A stretch of DNA of 64,000 nt from Lathyrus oleraceus (Eukaryota; Streptophyta; Magnoliopsida; Fabales; Fabaceae). Under the pieces are notes generated by a model, which was not told the origin of the DNA, made no database searches, and saw only the letters and a list, made by a program, of their open reading frames with translations. This document shows positions 11,801 to 24,811 of the stretch, in pieces. The stretch's first letter is position 1, and each line of letters begins with the position of its first letter. The stretch is from contig NC_066585.1 in assembly GCF_024323335.1 (NCBI RefSeq), forward strand, positions 534,682,082 through 534,746,081, read 5' to 3'. Position numbers and translations under genes: made by a program.

Positions 11801-13698
11801 TTAATTCTTCATCTTCTTCTTCTCCTTCTTCTTTTTCTTTTTTGATCAATGAGTTAAAGATTGGTGGTTAGCATTGATTAGGGAAGTTTAATCTTCCTTG
11901 ATTCAAATCTAATTCATCTTGATCATGGATCAAGTGAATGGCTTTGCATTAAGGATAGATTGCTTTCTAAATCATGCAAAGAACCTAAATCAATACAAGA
12001 TCATTTCTCTTCTTTTTTTTTGGCATGGCAAGTTGTTGGAGTTTGATTCATTAATCAAGACCTCTAACTTTTATTGTTGCCTACATTATTATTAACCGGC
12101 CTCAGATAGTTGTGACTTCTACATAAGTCCAATTACGATTGCTTAACATAGCACTAAATTTGTCTTATGGCACACTAACTACTAACACTAACCATTAACC
12201 ATTAACATTTACTTTTTGCTCTTTACATTTATGCAATTTACTATTCTTGTCCATATTATTCATTTGCTTTTCCCCCTTTGCTCACTTGAGCGCATGTTTA
12301 TGTTAATGCAATTTGCCTTTTGCTCACTTGAGCACATAATTGTGTATATATATTATTGTGCTTGTGTTTTGTTTTGATTGTTGTGGACCAAATGCAAAGA
12401 AATGGACAAATGAACTTAGTTTCTAGGACATTCCCTATGCAAATTGGAGTAAAAGGACCCTAATGTTGAAGATGGATTAGAAGGACCAAACCTCTAAACT
12501 CACTCTTGTCCATTCTTGATTTACTTCATGGAACTTTTGATGTGTGTGCTTTTGTGATAGGGGATCCTATGAGAGCTCAAATTGAAGAACCATTGCCATT
12601 GTTCATCCAAAGTGAAAGATACAAGATACATTGGGGACCTCCTAAGGAGCTTGTTTGGTTATGTTGATTGCTTGAGCTTACTTATTTTGCTTGCTTATTC
12701 CAAAGGATGGAAGCTACTTGGATCATCAATATGATCTCAAGAGAGGAACTTCATTTGTGGTCTTGTTTCTTATCCCTCATCTCTTGTATGGTTAGGACTT
12801 TAGCCATTCTTCTTCTTCCCTCCACTCTAACCCAAGCCAAAACTGTTTGTGCAAACATTTAACACTTTTTTTCAAACATTAGAAACCTAAGCCTTATGCT
12901 TTTGATTTTCAAACTTTCTTTTCATAATACTTATTTTGAATTGAACTTCTAAGCCAACTTTGACCATACTTTGTACATACTTTTCATTGGTAAATATAAC
13001 CCATTCAAGTACTTTTTTGTGGTTTCAATGGCCACTCCCTTAGTCAAAAAATTTCATAACCTTTAGCTATTAGGTTTGAGTTATCCTTGAGGTAGATGTA
13101 ATACTCACCTATATCCTTAGTGATGGACAATGAGTCTTCCATGCTTATTATAGGGTTAACCCCTCACTAGCATGTTGAAGCTATCCTCACATGGTGGATT
13201 TGTGGTTTTGGGTTGAGTCTTCTCCCTTGGATAACAAAAGACCTTAAGGCTTTTGGACCAATCAATTCACCAACTCATTTTGAGATTTTTACCCCGAACT
13301 ACGAGGTTTTGATCCTAATTTTTTTTAAGATGGTACGTAGGCAATGGATTTATCCATCCAAACACAAAATGTAAATAACTTGTATATTCTCTTCTCATCT
13401 CTTCAATCATGTTTGCACAAACATATTTTCACAAAATACCAACCTTACAACAAATATGAAAAGGGCTCCCTAGGAGTACCTAGGATGTTTTGGGTGCTTA
13501 AAACCTTCTCATTGCATAACCAACCCCCTAACCCAGATCTCTGTCATTTTTACTAGTTTTTGATTCGATAAAACTTTTAGGTTTTTGTTCGCTTTTTAAC
13601 CATTCCTTTGGATAAATAGAAGTGCGGTGGCGACTCGACTTGTATGGTTTACCTTGGATTTAGTCAATATCTCTAATGGTAACGAATACCCCGCTACA
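8851..13698 (+). mobile_element. Solo LTR of an Ogre-type Ty3/gypsy element
   Basis: It begins TGTAAGACCCGAATTTTGAC and ends GAATACCCCGCTACA, both typical of legume Ogre LTRs. At 4848 bp its length fits the roughly 5-kb LTRs of that lineage. Flanks are GGTGT (8846-8850) and GGTAT (13699-13703), a 5-bp duplication with one transition. Copy A shows the uninterrupted site (GGTGTCTTAACC near 97-109), so the insertion followed the block duplication. No PBS or internal region adjoins it, so it was reduced to one LTR by recombination. A TATA box (TATATATAG, 10371-10379) marks the likely promoter. Short open frames inside, such as 10862-11074, are not genes. Confidence 0.9.
10371..10379 (+). promoter_or_regulatory. 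TATA box of the Ogre LTR
   Basis: TATATATAG sits about 1.5 kb into the LTR. It is the best core-promoter match on the coding strand of the element. Confidence 0.45.
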
Positions 13699-14250
13699 GG
13701 TATCTTAACCAAGACCATGAAATAAAAGTGGTATCCTAACCATGAACATGAAATAAAAGTGGTGTCTTAACCAAGAGCATGAAATAAAAGTGGTGTCATA
13801 ACCAAGAACAGGAAATAAAATGGTGTCTTAACCAAGAGTATGAAATCAAAGTGGTTTCATAACCAAGAATAGGAATTAAAAGTGATGTCATAACTAAAAG
13901 AGGAAATAAAAGTGGTGTCATAACTAAGAACAAGAAATAAAAGTGGTGTTATAACCAAGAGAGGAGTGTTTTAACTAAGAGATGGTGATTAACCCAAAGA
14001 GAGAGGTGTTTTAACCAATATATGGTGATTAACCCAAATAGAGGGGTATTTTAACCAAGAGATGGTGATTAACCCAAAGATGAGGGTGTTTTAACCAAGA
14101 GGCGGTGATTAATCCAAAGAGATGGGTGTTTTAACCAAGAGATGGTGATTAACTCAAAAAGAGAGGTATTTTAACCAAAAGATGGTGATTAACCCAAAGA
14201 GATGGGTGTTTTAACCAAGTGATGGTGATTAACCCAAATAGAATTTGAGA
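13699..14250. repeat. Tandem repeat field, copy B
   Basis: Same two motif families as 64-590, with roughly eight copies of the ~35-bp unit and seven of the ~40-bp unit. It is displaced from the start of copy B by the solo LTR. One or two extra units relative to copy A show that the field changes length by unequal exchange or slippage. Confidence 0.8.
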
Positions 14251-15321
14251 GAGAAATATTATGAAATGATCTTGATGTTGGTTGTGATTGATTTTAGTCC
14301 AAGGACGAATGTTGAAAATTGTCTTGATTTGAATTGCACTAAAGTCTATGAATGGAGGTGAATACTTTAAACAAATGGGTCATACATCTCATATCCAAAG
14401 GTATTCAGAATAAGGAGAGGAATAAAACCTCTCATTCTTCTCCATTTCTTAAGGCTCATAGCGCATAAATCACATCATATTTGTTAAGTGTTTTATGATT
14501 TATTCTTGATGTCGGATCAAGTTTATTTGCAAAAATGGTTATAGTCTTGAATGGACACAGAAAGATATGATTGAAGGAATGAGATATGATACCAAGGATG
14601 GGGAATGAAGCTTGATGTTATCCTGCATTGATAGTTACCTATTTCTAGGATTTTAAAATGAAGGATAAAATTGACCTAAGGGAACAAGTATTGGTTCAAG
14701 TCCTACTATGTCTAATTCAAGTTAAGTGATCAAGGAACTTTTTACCACCTGATTCAATAAAAGAACCTAAGGGGGCATATAATTGTTGATCAAAGGAGTG
14801 ACTAAAAGGTTATGAAGTTACTAATTCAATTAATTGATCAAAAGAAGTTACATCAATTAATTGAATCAAGACACATGGGGATCATGCAAAATAATAGGTC
14901 AAACCACATACATCAAAGGCAAGCTATCATTAATTGTGAATTAAGACCATTAAATATAAATAATTCAAGATTAATATCATTAATCCTAATTTTCTAATTA
15001 AATCCAACCTAATTCTAATTAATCAAGAGAACTCATATGCTATTTTTTATCACAAAAACTAGATTAACTATAATGAGAATCAAGTAAAAAAACTAATATT
15101 GTTTTATCCTTTTTTCTAAAATGTATATTATAAGTTTTTTTTATTTGTTAAAGAAATTGATGTTTAAATATGGAAGATTGTAATAACATCTCATATAAAA
15201 TAGAATGATCATTTATGTACTTATTAAATGATATTACTCCAAATTACGGACTATTAGTAATATACATGAAAACTTGAAATTATATTTATTAAATAAAATC
15301 ATACAAAATTATGAACTATTA
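14250..15321. other. Non-coding spacer, copy B
   Basis: Matches 590-1654 throughout. Nothing coding is seen. Confidence 0.6.
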
Positions 15322-15326
15322 GTAAC

Positions 15327-16190
15327 TGATGACTTCTCGACAAGTGTACCAATAATGTCGATGTAATAAAAAGTTCGAATCCACAGGGACTGCTATTTAA
15401 CGGGATAATATTGTGCAATGCGTATAAAATACTAAACTAGGGGGTGTTTAAATGCGAAAGGAAAATAAGGTGTTATGACAATAAGATGAAAGCATTAAGT
15501 TTATGTATATAATCCTCTATTTATCTGTTGTTGATGTCTGATGCATTACATGAATGATATCGTCACGATAATCCCACCGAGAATCAACAAAACTGTTATA
15601 CCCAATCCCTTGCACTATAGCTCACTAATCTATACTCGAATTTTTCTACTCCTAGTCCACTAGCGTAAAAAATATTAGGCAATACAATAGAGCATTAATT
15701 CTTAAGTCACTACTCGAAGTTTCCTATCCCTAGTCCACCAGCGTAAGCACAACAATTACCCTAGGTCCAACACATACACTAATGATCAGTATTCCCTATG
15801 TGCCCAAAATCACATTAAAAGAATATATCACGTAAAGACCATTAAGAACAAGGAGAAATTGAATATAATTATAAAATCAAATTACTCATCCAATGTCAAA
15901 TCAAACATATAGTATGGATCAGAATGTGTCAGAAAAGCTCAGACAAAAAGGTCATCGCGCGTGATGACTTGCATCTCGCACGCGATGTAGCTTTTACTTC
16001 TTTATCGCGCGTGTGATACTTCACATGATTATTCCAGTGGTTGCACACTTTTTCTCTCTCTCTCTCCCTATTTCTCACCACTTAGCCATTTTTTTCTCTT
16101 TCTTTGGCCTTTATTCTTCATGTTTGCTCTTCTTTAACTTGTTTTAATTTGTTTCTTCGACCTAAATCATGCAATGATGGAGTGTCATCA
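15327..16190 (-). repeat. 3' LTR of the gag-only element, copy B
   Basis: TGATGACTT...GTGTCATCA, 864 bp, with a purine tract just to the right. It holds the best-preserved CG palindrome cluster (15954-16017). Confidence 0.85.
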
Positions 16191-17498
16191 CAACCTCAAA
16201 CTTGAATCGTTGCTTGTCGTCAAGTAACTTGCATGCACTGCAAATTCCATAAAGAAAGCAAGTTTCACAATAACAATTGAACATCACCATATAATTTTTT
16301 CTTTACCTGACTATTATTCTAGCTTCCAACTTCCATCTGACAAATTCACAAAACATCCTCAAACTTTGACAAGTACTCAACCTGTCTATGATCTCACCTT
16401 GATCATTCAATGGATAAGGTAGTCTCTCAATCAACATGAAAAATAGTTTATACTTATCTTGATCATGTTCTAATATATTTCATTAAAGGAATCAAAACAC
16501 ACACATTTGAGGTCTTTTTCAGTTGTATTTTGGATTATATTCGGGTAGGATATTTTTGGGACAATAGTTTTAAACCTTTGGAGTTAGGTACCTAGTTATC
16601 TTTTTATTATCATACCCCTTTGTTCCTTCTTGATGGTACTAGATATTGTACTATTGTAGTCCTTATTATGCACTTTGAATTCTTTCAAAAAAAATTGAAG
16701 AAGTTTCTTTTTTTCTAAAATTTTTGAATTTTGACCATTTTTCTCTAGTACTCCAACCCCAAACTTAAAACTTTGCTCACTTCCAAGAGCAACCCCAAAC
16801 TTAATTCCTTGCTCACTTCCAAGAGCAACCCCAAACTTAATCTTAAGAACTACAATTCTATCAAACTCCAAAAAGAGGATGGGAAGATAAGATCTTTCAA
16901 TTCACACGGCTAAGAATTAAGGCTAAGTCATCGAAATAAAGGCTAATCTAAAAGTGGTTAGAAATGGACATACTTATTACTACAGGGTGGCTAAAATGGT
17001 TCAAAGTTAAAAGTAAACAACCGCCTCAGTGTGTGTTAATCAAACTAGACAAATTTAATATGAAATAATTCAAACTTGATAAATAACAATGCATGGATAC
17101 ACTCAATAAGAAAGAACAGTGAACAATGGAATTTATTTGGCTCAAACCTTACTAGTTGAGGTATCTGAAAGTTGAGTACAAGCCTATTGATTCTTTTCAC
17201 ATCCTTTGCCTTCAAGTTGTAAGTTGTTTTCCTGATGATGAAGTTTCCTCTTGGTTCATTTGTTCAATGATATAGCTATAAATTTGTAAATCTTAAAGAA
17301 ACAACATATATAAATTTGTTCATTAAAGACAAGCACAAATTGTGATGGGAAGGCATGCTCGAGTGGATAATTCTTCTTATTAAACTTCGCTATTAACGTA
17401 ACTAAATTCTGCAAAAAGAAAAGACTAGTTATAAAAGATGGGTTGCCTCCCATGAATCGCTTCTTCAAGGTCCTAAGCTTGGCCTTTGGATTTTTGTG

Positions 17499-18470
17499 TT
17501 AGGGCGACATATATGACACGAAAAACACGACATCCTTCTTCTTCCTTTTGTTTGATAGAAATTCCATCAATTTTAGAAAATGAAGGATTTTCTTCCACAG
17601 TCTCTTCACTTTGATAGTATCAAACAAGGCATAAGTCTCGTCAAACACTTCATTTGTTTCTCCTCTTTTATCAACCTTGTTTTTAGGTGTAAGAGTATTC
17701 TTTTGTTGAAGATCTTTTTGTTGGACATCTATATCTAAATGAACAATTGAATTTAGAGCTTCATCTAAAACTATATAATCTTCATATTTCATTCTTGTTA
17801 TTTTCCCACATATACTTTTCGCCTCCACTTCTTCTATTCTTGCTTCCATTTCTTCATCAGATAGTTTGCACTTTTCTTCTTCTTTCTCTTTTTCAACTCC
17901 TCCTTCATCGACAACCTCACATTCTTGTTTGAATTCTCTTTCAATTTTCTTATCTATGGACTATCTAAATTTTTCCCATCGAACTCCCCACTAGAGCTCT
18001 ATTTTAATGTTAATTGGCTAAATACTATACTAAGTAGCATCGCTAAGTTCTCGAAGGATGCTTATATGTCCCTTTGCAAGGTTTCTTTCTGCGTGTTGAT
18101 TTTTCAGAAATTGATTTGAGTAATATTTATGAACTGAGTCAAGGTTTCTTCAACTCCACCTTCATCCAATACCTCACATTATTGTTTGACTTCTCTTTCA
18201 AAATCCGCATCTCTAGGACTATCTAATATATTTTCATAGAAATATCCATCAGTTCTCAGTTTTAATGCTAATTGGTTAAATATTTGATCAAGTTGCATCT
18301 TTAAATTCTCGAAGCATGTTTCCATGTTACTTTGCCCGGTTTCTTGATGCATGTTGATTTTATCGAAATTAAGTTGAGTCATATTTATAAATTGAGTCAT
18401 GGTTTCTTCAAGTTAAGATGATGAATCCTCCATCCATGCATGATCAGTGTAAGGCTCTAGCATAATTTCT
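17499..18470 (-). pseudogene. Degenerate gag remnant, copy B
   Basis: Minus-strand frames of 73 residues (18179-18400) and 116 residues (17499-17849) plus linking frames give the most readable version of this gag. A segment with a NLKMQLDQ..NQLALKLR pattern resembles the conserved tract of Athila-type gag. It is followed by an acidic, Glu/Lys-rich stretch and a lysine-rich tail (NKRKKKD). Several stops and shifts prevent a continuous product. No zinc knuckle or enzyme motif was found. The function is inferred only from these patterns and the position between LTRs. Confidence 0.5.
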
Positions 18471-20125
18471 TGCATTTTGTTGAATTATAGGTTTTGCTAC
18501 AAGTTCCTTTTAATAAGATTCAACCTTTGTCAAGGTAGCATATATTTAATTTTGCATGATTGTCTTGTCCCCGCATACAAAAAAAAAAGAAATATACCTT
18601 AGTAGCACTGCACTAGATAAAAAAATTAAACAAAAATGAAACTATAACGAGAAAGAATAGAAAAGAAATTTAAGAAGAAACAAAAGCGGTCAGGTTTTAA
18701 ATCCGAAAGGAAAATAAGTTGTTCTGACAATAAGACGAAAGCGATCAGGTTGTGTATAGAATCCCCAATTTATCTATTGTTGATGTTCGATGCATTACAT
18801 GAATGATATCGTCACGATAATCCCACGATGAATTAACAAAACTGTTATACCCAAGCCTTTGCGGTATAACTCACTAATTTATACTCGGAGTTTTCTATCC
18901 CTAATCCACCAGCGTAAGAAAGATTAGGAAATGCAATAGAGCGTTAATTCCTAAGCCACTACTCATAGTTTCCTATCCTAATCTACCAGCATAAGCATAA
19001 TAATTGCCCTAGGTCCAACACACAAACTAATGATCAGTATTCCCTATGTGCTCAAAATCAAATTAAAAGAGTATCTCACATCAAAAGCATTAAGAACAAG
19101 GTGTAATTGAATAGAATTATAGATCAAATTACTCATGCAATGTCAAATCAAACATATGTCCCAACAATATCAAAATAGGTTCATCAAATACAACCTAACC
19201 TAGAGAGAATTAGCTACTCATAATTCAGATTGTAATACCAAAGTAATAATAAGAGGTTTACATAAGAATTCCCTCGAAGAATTAGCCTCCAATGGCTTCA
19301 AATGCTCTCCCAATATGCCTTCTAATGTTTTAATTCGTCACTTTTGCAGTAGAAATTCGTAACCCTCGAAAAAAATTCCAAATTTTCCTCTTAAAAAGTC
19401 TTCATAATGGATCAGAACGCGTCAGAAAAGTCCAGAAAAAAGGGTCATCGCGTGTGATTACTTGTATCGCATTTTTCTTCCTCATCGCACCCGCGATGCT
19501 AAGCGTGATTATTTCAGTAGCTGCACATTTTTCTCCCTTTTTCACCTTATTTTTACTAAGTCCCTCCTTTTCCACACTTATCGCTTAATCTGTTATTTTG
19601 CAATAAGGAGAGACTATCCTTGTTCCGAGTTGCATGCTACAAGGGTGATTTGTGTTTATGCTATGATTTTATGCATTTTAAAGTTATGAAACAATTACGG
19701 TTTGCGTTGTAACTTCATTATAACTCAGTTTTGATAGAGAATTTGATTTAAATTATGATTAGAGCAAGCATACGACATCAACGAATTGAATAGGATAAAG
19801 GATTACCAATTAAAGTGAAGAAAAATATGGAATTTGCTATTGCACGTAAGGTGCTAGATAGAATATTTCAACAAATTTGGAAGTAGTAATGTAAAATATG
19901 GAAAAGAGTGGTGAAGTATTTTTCTGACAAATCGGAGATTTGCCCCTGTTAGTGTTGAGAATTACCGACGAATTTACTGATGAAAAATCCAAAAAACTTC
20001 AAAATAAACTCCTTTAATCTAATTAAACTTCAAGTTCTTGATAAAATATGATCGTGGATGACCACGATTATTCTTAAATGAAAAGCCTCGGTGAATTTTC
20101 AACTAATAATGATTGATACACATAT

Positions 20126-21423
20126 ACCTTACAACCAAGAGAGAAGAAGTTGAAAATGCACACACACTCTAAGTAGCTAGTTCAAGTTATGTTCCATGAG
20201 ACAAATTTAGCCACAACCAATTATAAAATATCTATACATAACGAATTTAAAACATCATTTTAAAATCTCTCTAATTATATATACCAATTATAAAATATCT
20301 ATTTTGATAAATTTAATTATGTCACACTCAGAGTCAATCCAAACATGCACCACTAAGATAAAACATCATTTTAAAATCTCTCTAATTATATATACCACCG
20401 GTGTCAGCTTCCATTAGATGGTTCCATGACCAGAAGTGAACCTAAATTAAAAACATCATCAGTGTAAATGTGTTTGTAGTAATATAAAACACATATCATA
20501 GAGTTGCTTGTTGATGTACATCCTGTGTAATAAAATAGGTACCCTGCAAAAGTAGTACAAAAACTAGGTACGTGAAATGAATTTAGCATCTAGTTACCTA
20601 CTCATAAATTTAAAGCAAAGCATAACTTCAAACAAATCTTAGCAACATGAAAATTTACCAACAGGTGTAATATTTCGGATTAGAAAATAAGAGAAAATTT
20701 AACATCTATTATTCATTTAATTTCATTTTTTCACTTCTATTTATTTCTACTTATATACTTTTTTTTTATTTTAAGATTTATTAAGGTTTTTAAATAGAGT
20801 GCGTGCTACTAAGTCAAGTGTGAATTAATTGTGAACAAAATTATTCACATAGTCAAAGATAGTTTCACAATGAAGGAGAGAGACATGTGTTTCGATCGTT
20901 AACGTCAATCTTATTATATTCTTTTGTTTAGATCTTTGTGATCATACATAATTCTTTTATTTAGCGATACTAAGTTCTTGCAAGGATATTGATTTGAAAA
21001 GTAATTGTTAATGAAACTTAAAAAATATATCTTCCATATAAAAGTTGTTAAATTTGAATGAAACTTTTGCGCCAAAACTAAGATTATTTTAGTTATTTTA
21101 AAAAAATGATTGTAATATTTTATAGATTATTTAAATATTTAAGAGTTATATTAAATTAAAAATAAAAAATATTATACTTTTTATAATATAAATTTTTGTT
21201 CTTACAAAATTTGATATTTGCAAGAATAAATTTTTTATAAAATTGAAGTTATTTTAAATAATTTTTATTTTTAATATTTAGATTTATGATTGTCAAAATT
21301 GATTTGTAACTTATAAAAAAATAAGTCTAGTGTAAATTTTATTATATTTATTTGCAAGAGTGATCTTTTTTAAATGAAATAATTAAATAAATAAAATATT
21401 TTAAAATCAAATACACTAATTAT
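20126..21423. other. AT-rich spacer between block copy B and copia-1
   Basis: A ~37-bp segment (20251-20287) is repeated 109 bp downstream (20360-20396). On the minus strand around 20400-20660 there is a TTTTGCAG acceptor-like site followed by a short open stretch. This could be a gene fragment, but no product was recognised. The rest is AT-rich with no supported feature. Confidence 0.4.
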
Positions 21424-21890
21424 TGTGAAAACGATGTCGGAATTATAAAGTATAATTGGTTTCTTGATCGGTAAGAAATATACAAGGGTAGAAAAGAAGA
21501 AAACAATAAGAACACAATGAAATTGGTTATAAAGTGGTATTCTTTACTTTCTCTTTAAAACAAGATTACAAGTGTTACAAAATAGCAAATAACCTCTCAC
21601 ACCCTAATTAGGATTTGCCTTCTTGCAATGATGAGAGACTAGTATGTTATTTAAAAGAAAACTAACATACTAATCTAATTGACTTTTACACACATGCTCA
21701 TTACACAAGCTAACTTAGAGAACAAGTTAACTTAAACAATTGAGCATAACAAACAGGCTCAATTCGACATGCTAACAATCCTAGCATATTTCAACTACAG
21801 TATGTGAACAGACCTCGAAGGCATGTTAAGGTCATGTCGAACCAAGAAGCTACCATTCGACCATACTAGAGTTCGATCTAATATCTCACA
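21424..21890 (-). repeat. 3' LTR of copia-1
   Basis: Aligns with 25912-26344 over its whole length. It keeps about 34 bp (near 21695-21730) that the other LTR has lost. It contains six TTCGA-type sites at 21764-21876. Confidence 0.85.
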
Positions 21891-21979
21891 AATCTCCACC
21901 TTGAAACAGATTCTATAACATCAAGGGAACAAACTAGCTTTCTTCATGCAGCTTTATGAACTGCATACAGTGGGAAAAC

Positions 21980-22740
21980 TTACAACTTGGTGATCATATC
22001 AGTAGTATTGTGATCTGTCGAAACCTTCAGCACTTGGATTTCTCCATGCTCGATTACACCTCTAACGAAATACAGCATCACATCGATGTGTTTGGTTTGC
22101 TCATGATAGGTTGAATTCTTTGACATGTGTATAGCACTTTGTCTATCACATTTAACAGTGATAACTCGACCTTGAAGTTTTAGTTCCTTAGCAAAACCTT
22201 CAAGCCACAATACTTCTTTCACAACTTCAATGAGGGTGATATATTCTGCTTCACTGATTGATAAGGCAACAACCTTCTGAAGTGTTGCTTTCCAACTAAT
22301 TGTTGTGCCAAACATAGTGAACCCATATCCAGAAATACATTTTATGGAATCCATACAACCCGCATAATCAAAGTCGACATACCCTTCAATTTCTACTTTA
22401 CTATTTTCACCACATCCTCCACCATAAATCAGGACTTTATTCAGAGACCCATTTATGTACCTTATAATCCACTTCAATGCTTGCCAATGAGCCTTTCCAA
22501 AATTCGCCTTTCCAAAATTCGCCTTGTACCTGCTTACAAGACTTACTCCATATGTTATGTCGGGTCTAGTACAGACCATAACATACATCAAAGAACTTAC
22601 TATGTTAACATATATGATGCTATTCATATAAGCTATTTTGACCTCGACAATAGGATATTAATTTGTACTCAGCTTGAATTGAGGGTTTGTCGGAGTTACA
22701 ACAGACTTTGAATTCGACATACCAAACTTGTCGAGAATCC
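21980..22740 (-). pseudogene. copia-1 RNase H
   Basis: A 215-residue open stretch contains the copia RNase H hallmarks: a TRPDI motif near the start, CISGYGFTMFG, then SISEAEYI with the catalytic Glu, and KHIDVMLYFVR near the end. It follows the reverse transcriptase on the minus strand and ends close to the 3' LTR. The upstream link to the reverse transcriptase (22628-22777) is out of frame. The frame is long for a relic, but the element as a whole is not functional. Confidence 0.85.
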
Positions 22741-22777
22741 TCCGTAGGTATGTCTCTTGAGATAAGCATAATTTCAA

Positions 22778-23478
22778 TTATTTTCTGTCTCTTCGGATGT
22801 CAATCCTAAGAATCCTGGATGTTGCTCCCAGATCCTTCATATCGAACTTCTTATTGAGTCCAGCATTCACCTTCATTACATCCTCTACATTGTTGCTTGC
22901 TATGAGAATATCATCCACATAAAGCAACAAAATAACAAATGAATTTCCAGGTCGAAATCTGAAGTAAACACAATGGTCGAACTGACTTCTAATGAAACAT
23001 ATGTGTTCCATGAACTTGTTGAATCTCTTCCACTGTCGACGAGATTGTTTCAGTCCATATAAATATTTATTCATCTTGCACACATAATCTTCCTTACCCT
23101 TTTCTGCATACCTTTTAGGTCGCCTCATCAAGTTTATTTTATCTAGATCTCCATACAAGAAAGCAGTCTTCACATCCATTTGTTCCAAGTCTAGGTAGAA
23201 GTGTGCCACTATGGCAAGTAACATTCGAATGAACTTGTGCTTTACAACAGGAGAGAACACACCATTGAAATCGACATCTTCTTTCTGAGTGACAATCTTG
23301 CATTGTATCTCTTCGACGTTACTCCTTTGATTCCTTCCTTAACTTTGAAAATCCACTTACAGCTGACTAACCTGGCTCTAGTAGGTTTCTTAATCAGTTC
23401 CCAAGTTTGGTTATCATGAAGAGACTTTATCTCATTATCCATGGCCTTCAGCCATTCAGTCTTATTTTGACTCCTCAT
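22778..23478 (-). pseudogene. copia-1 reverse transcriptase
   Basis: Overlapping minus-strand frames (23242-23478 and 22778-23260) give a copia RVT_2 domain. It includes WLKAMDNEIKSL, WIFKVK, the first catalytic Asp in QMDVKTAFL, LYGLKQS, and the intact active-site box YVDD in LLLYVDDILIAS. A frameshift separates the halves. Catalytic residues look intact, so decay here is through frame loss, not active-site change. Confidence 0.9.
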
Positions 23479-23565
23479 AACTTTCTTATAGTCTCTAGGT
23501 TTTTCATCTAGAACCTCACTTGTAGGGATTAAGGCATAAGATATGAGATATGCATACCCAAGTCT

Positions 23566-23787
23566 TTAAAGTGGCTTGATGACTCTTATCGGCCTATCTC
23601 TTTCCAATAGGTAGTCATCTACAACTTCCTTAGTATCTTCAGCATCTTGTCCATTTTCTTTAACTTTATCTGGGACACAAAATACAGCATCGACATGTTC
23701 CACCTTAATAGAAATATCTTCATGTTCCAACTCTTCTTTAGATATCTGTGCACTTCGAATAACGTCATCATTTTTCTTGAAAGCCAT
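23566..23787 (-). pseudogene. copia-1 integrase to RT linker
   Basis: An acidic 73-residue open stretch lies between integrase and reverse transcriptase. It contains ERDRPIRVIKPL, like the variable, charged spacer found at this place in copia polyproteins. It has no enzymatic motif of its own. Confidence 0.6.
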
Positions 23788-23850
23788 CTCAGCTTCATTG
23801 AAAACTACATCTCATCTAGTGATACACCTCCAGTGACCTGGCTCTAGGAA

Positions 23851-24759
23851 CTATAGCCTATAAGCTTTGACTCCTTCAGGGTATTCCATGAACATGCATC
23901 TCAGAGATCTAGATTCGACCTTGTCCTTACTAATATGAGCATAGGTTATGCATCCAAATACTCTAAGTTTGTCGAGATCTGGTGGATATCCCGACCATAT
24001 TTCTTCAGGTGTCTTCATATCTAACGCAGTCGAAGGACATCTGTTTATCAGATATGTTTCTGTCGAAATAGCCTCTGCCCAAAACACCTTATTTAACCCA
24101 GAACTGGTCAACATGCATCTAACTCTTTCTAAAAAAATTCTATTAAACATTTAATCCAAACCATTTGGTTAGGGAGTGCCTGTTGTGGTTATGTGCCTTG
24201 TGATACTAAAGGCTGCACAAAAACTATCGAACGTCTTATTGCAAAATTTAAGGTCATTATCGGTTCTCAACCTCTTAACCTTCTAGCCAGTATGATTTTC
24301 GACCAGAGTCTTCCAACTTTTGAAGTTCTCAAAAGTTTCATCCTTAGTCTTTTGAATGAATACCCATAACTTTCTAGAATAATCATCAACTATGGATAGA
24401 AAATACCTTGCTCCTGAATGTGATGGACACCTCGCAAGCCCCCAAAGATCAGCATAGATGTAATCAAGGGATCCATATGTTCTTTGTTTACCTTTATTGA
24501 ACTTCACTCTGCAAGATTTTCCAAGTACACAGGGTTCACAAAACTTTAGTTTTTCGACTTTGTCTCCATCAAGTAGATTTTGTTTCCCCAATTCGACCAG
24601 ATCCCTTTCACTGACATGACCCAATATCATGTGCCAAATTTTTGTCTTCGACAAAGGTTTCGTGGATGCAACATCTACATAATCAATGACAACTTCAACC
24701 TCAAGGGTATACAAGCCTTGTTTCTTCACGCCTCTTAAGACTTCCTTCGACCCCTTCAT
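23851..24759 (-). pseudogene. copia-1 GAG-pre-integrase and integrase
   Basis: The 24283-24759 frame has the zinc-binding H..H....C..C pattern (WHMILGHVSERDL ... CEPCVLGK). It continues with integrase core residues in YIYADLWG (first Asp) and SIVDDYSRKLW (second Asp). The frame 23851-24150 continues with the copia integrase C-terminal part (MLTSSGLNKVFWAEA, NRCPSTAL, PEEIWSG). A stop and a shift lie in between (24151-24282). Confidence 0.85.
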
Positions 24760-24811
24760 GACTTTTAGAATATTTTTCTCTCCTTGGAAAACACATCCTT
24801 TCTTGTCGAAT

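Larger units (their letters stand above)
15327..19580 (-). mobile_element. Gag-only LTR element, copy B (truncated)
   Basis: This is the second copy of the 1660-6855 element, carried along by the block duplication. It has the same left flank GTAAC (15322-15326). The left LTR is 15327-16190. Relative to copy A a deletion near 18683 removed the PBS and the start of the right LTR. Another near 19580 removed the right LTR end, the target duplication and about 500 bp of flank. It never received the Helitron. Confidence 0.8.
8731..20125. repeat. Large duplicated block, copy B
   Basis: Collinear with copy A from its first base shown. It is interrupted by the 4.85-kb solo LTR and has lost two pieces relative to copy A: the PBS region of the LTR element and the right LTR end plus flank. 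Homology stops near 20125. After that the sequence is unrelated to the continuation of copy A. Confidence 0.85.

Noticed and set aside
1..14250. CRISPR-like array in the ~35-bp tandem repeats
   Set aside because: Units are contiguous diverged tandem repeats without unique spacers, in a plant nuclear context.
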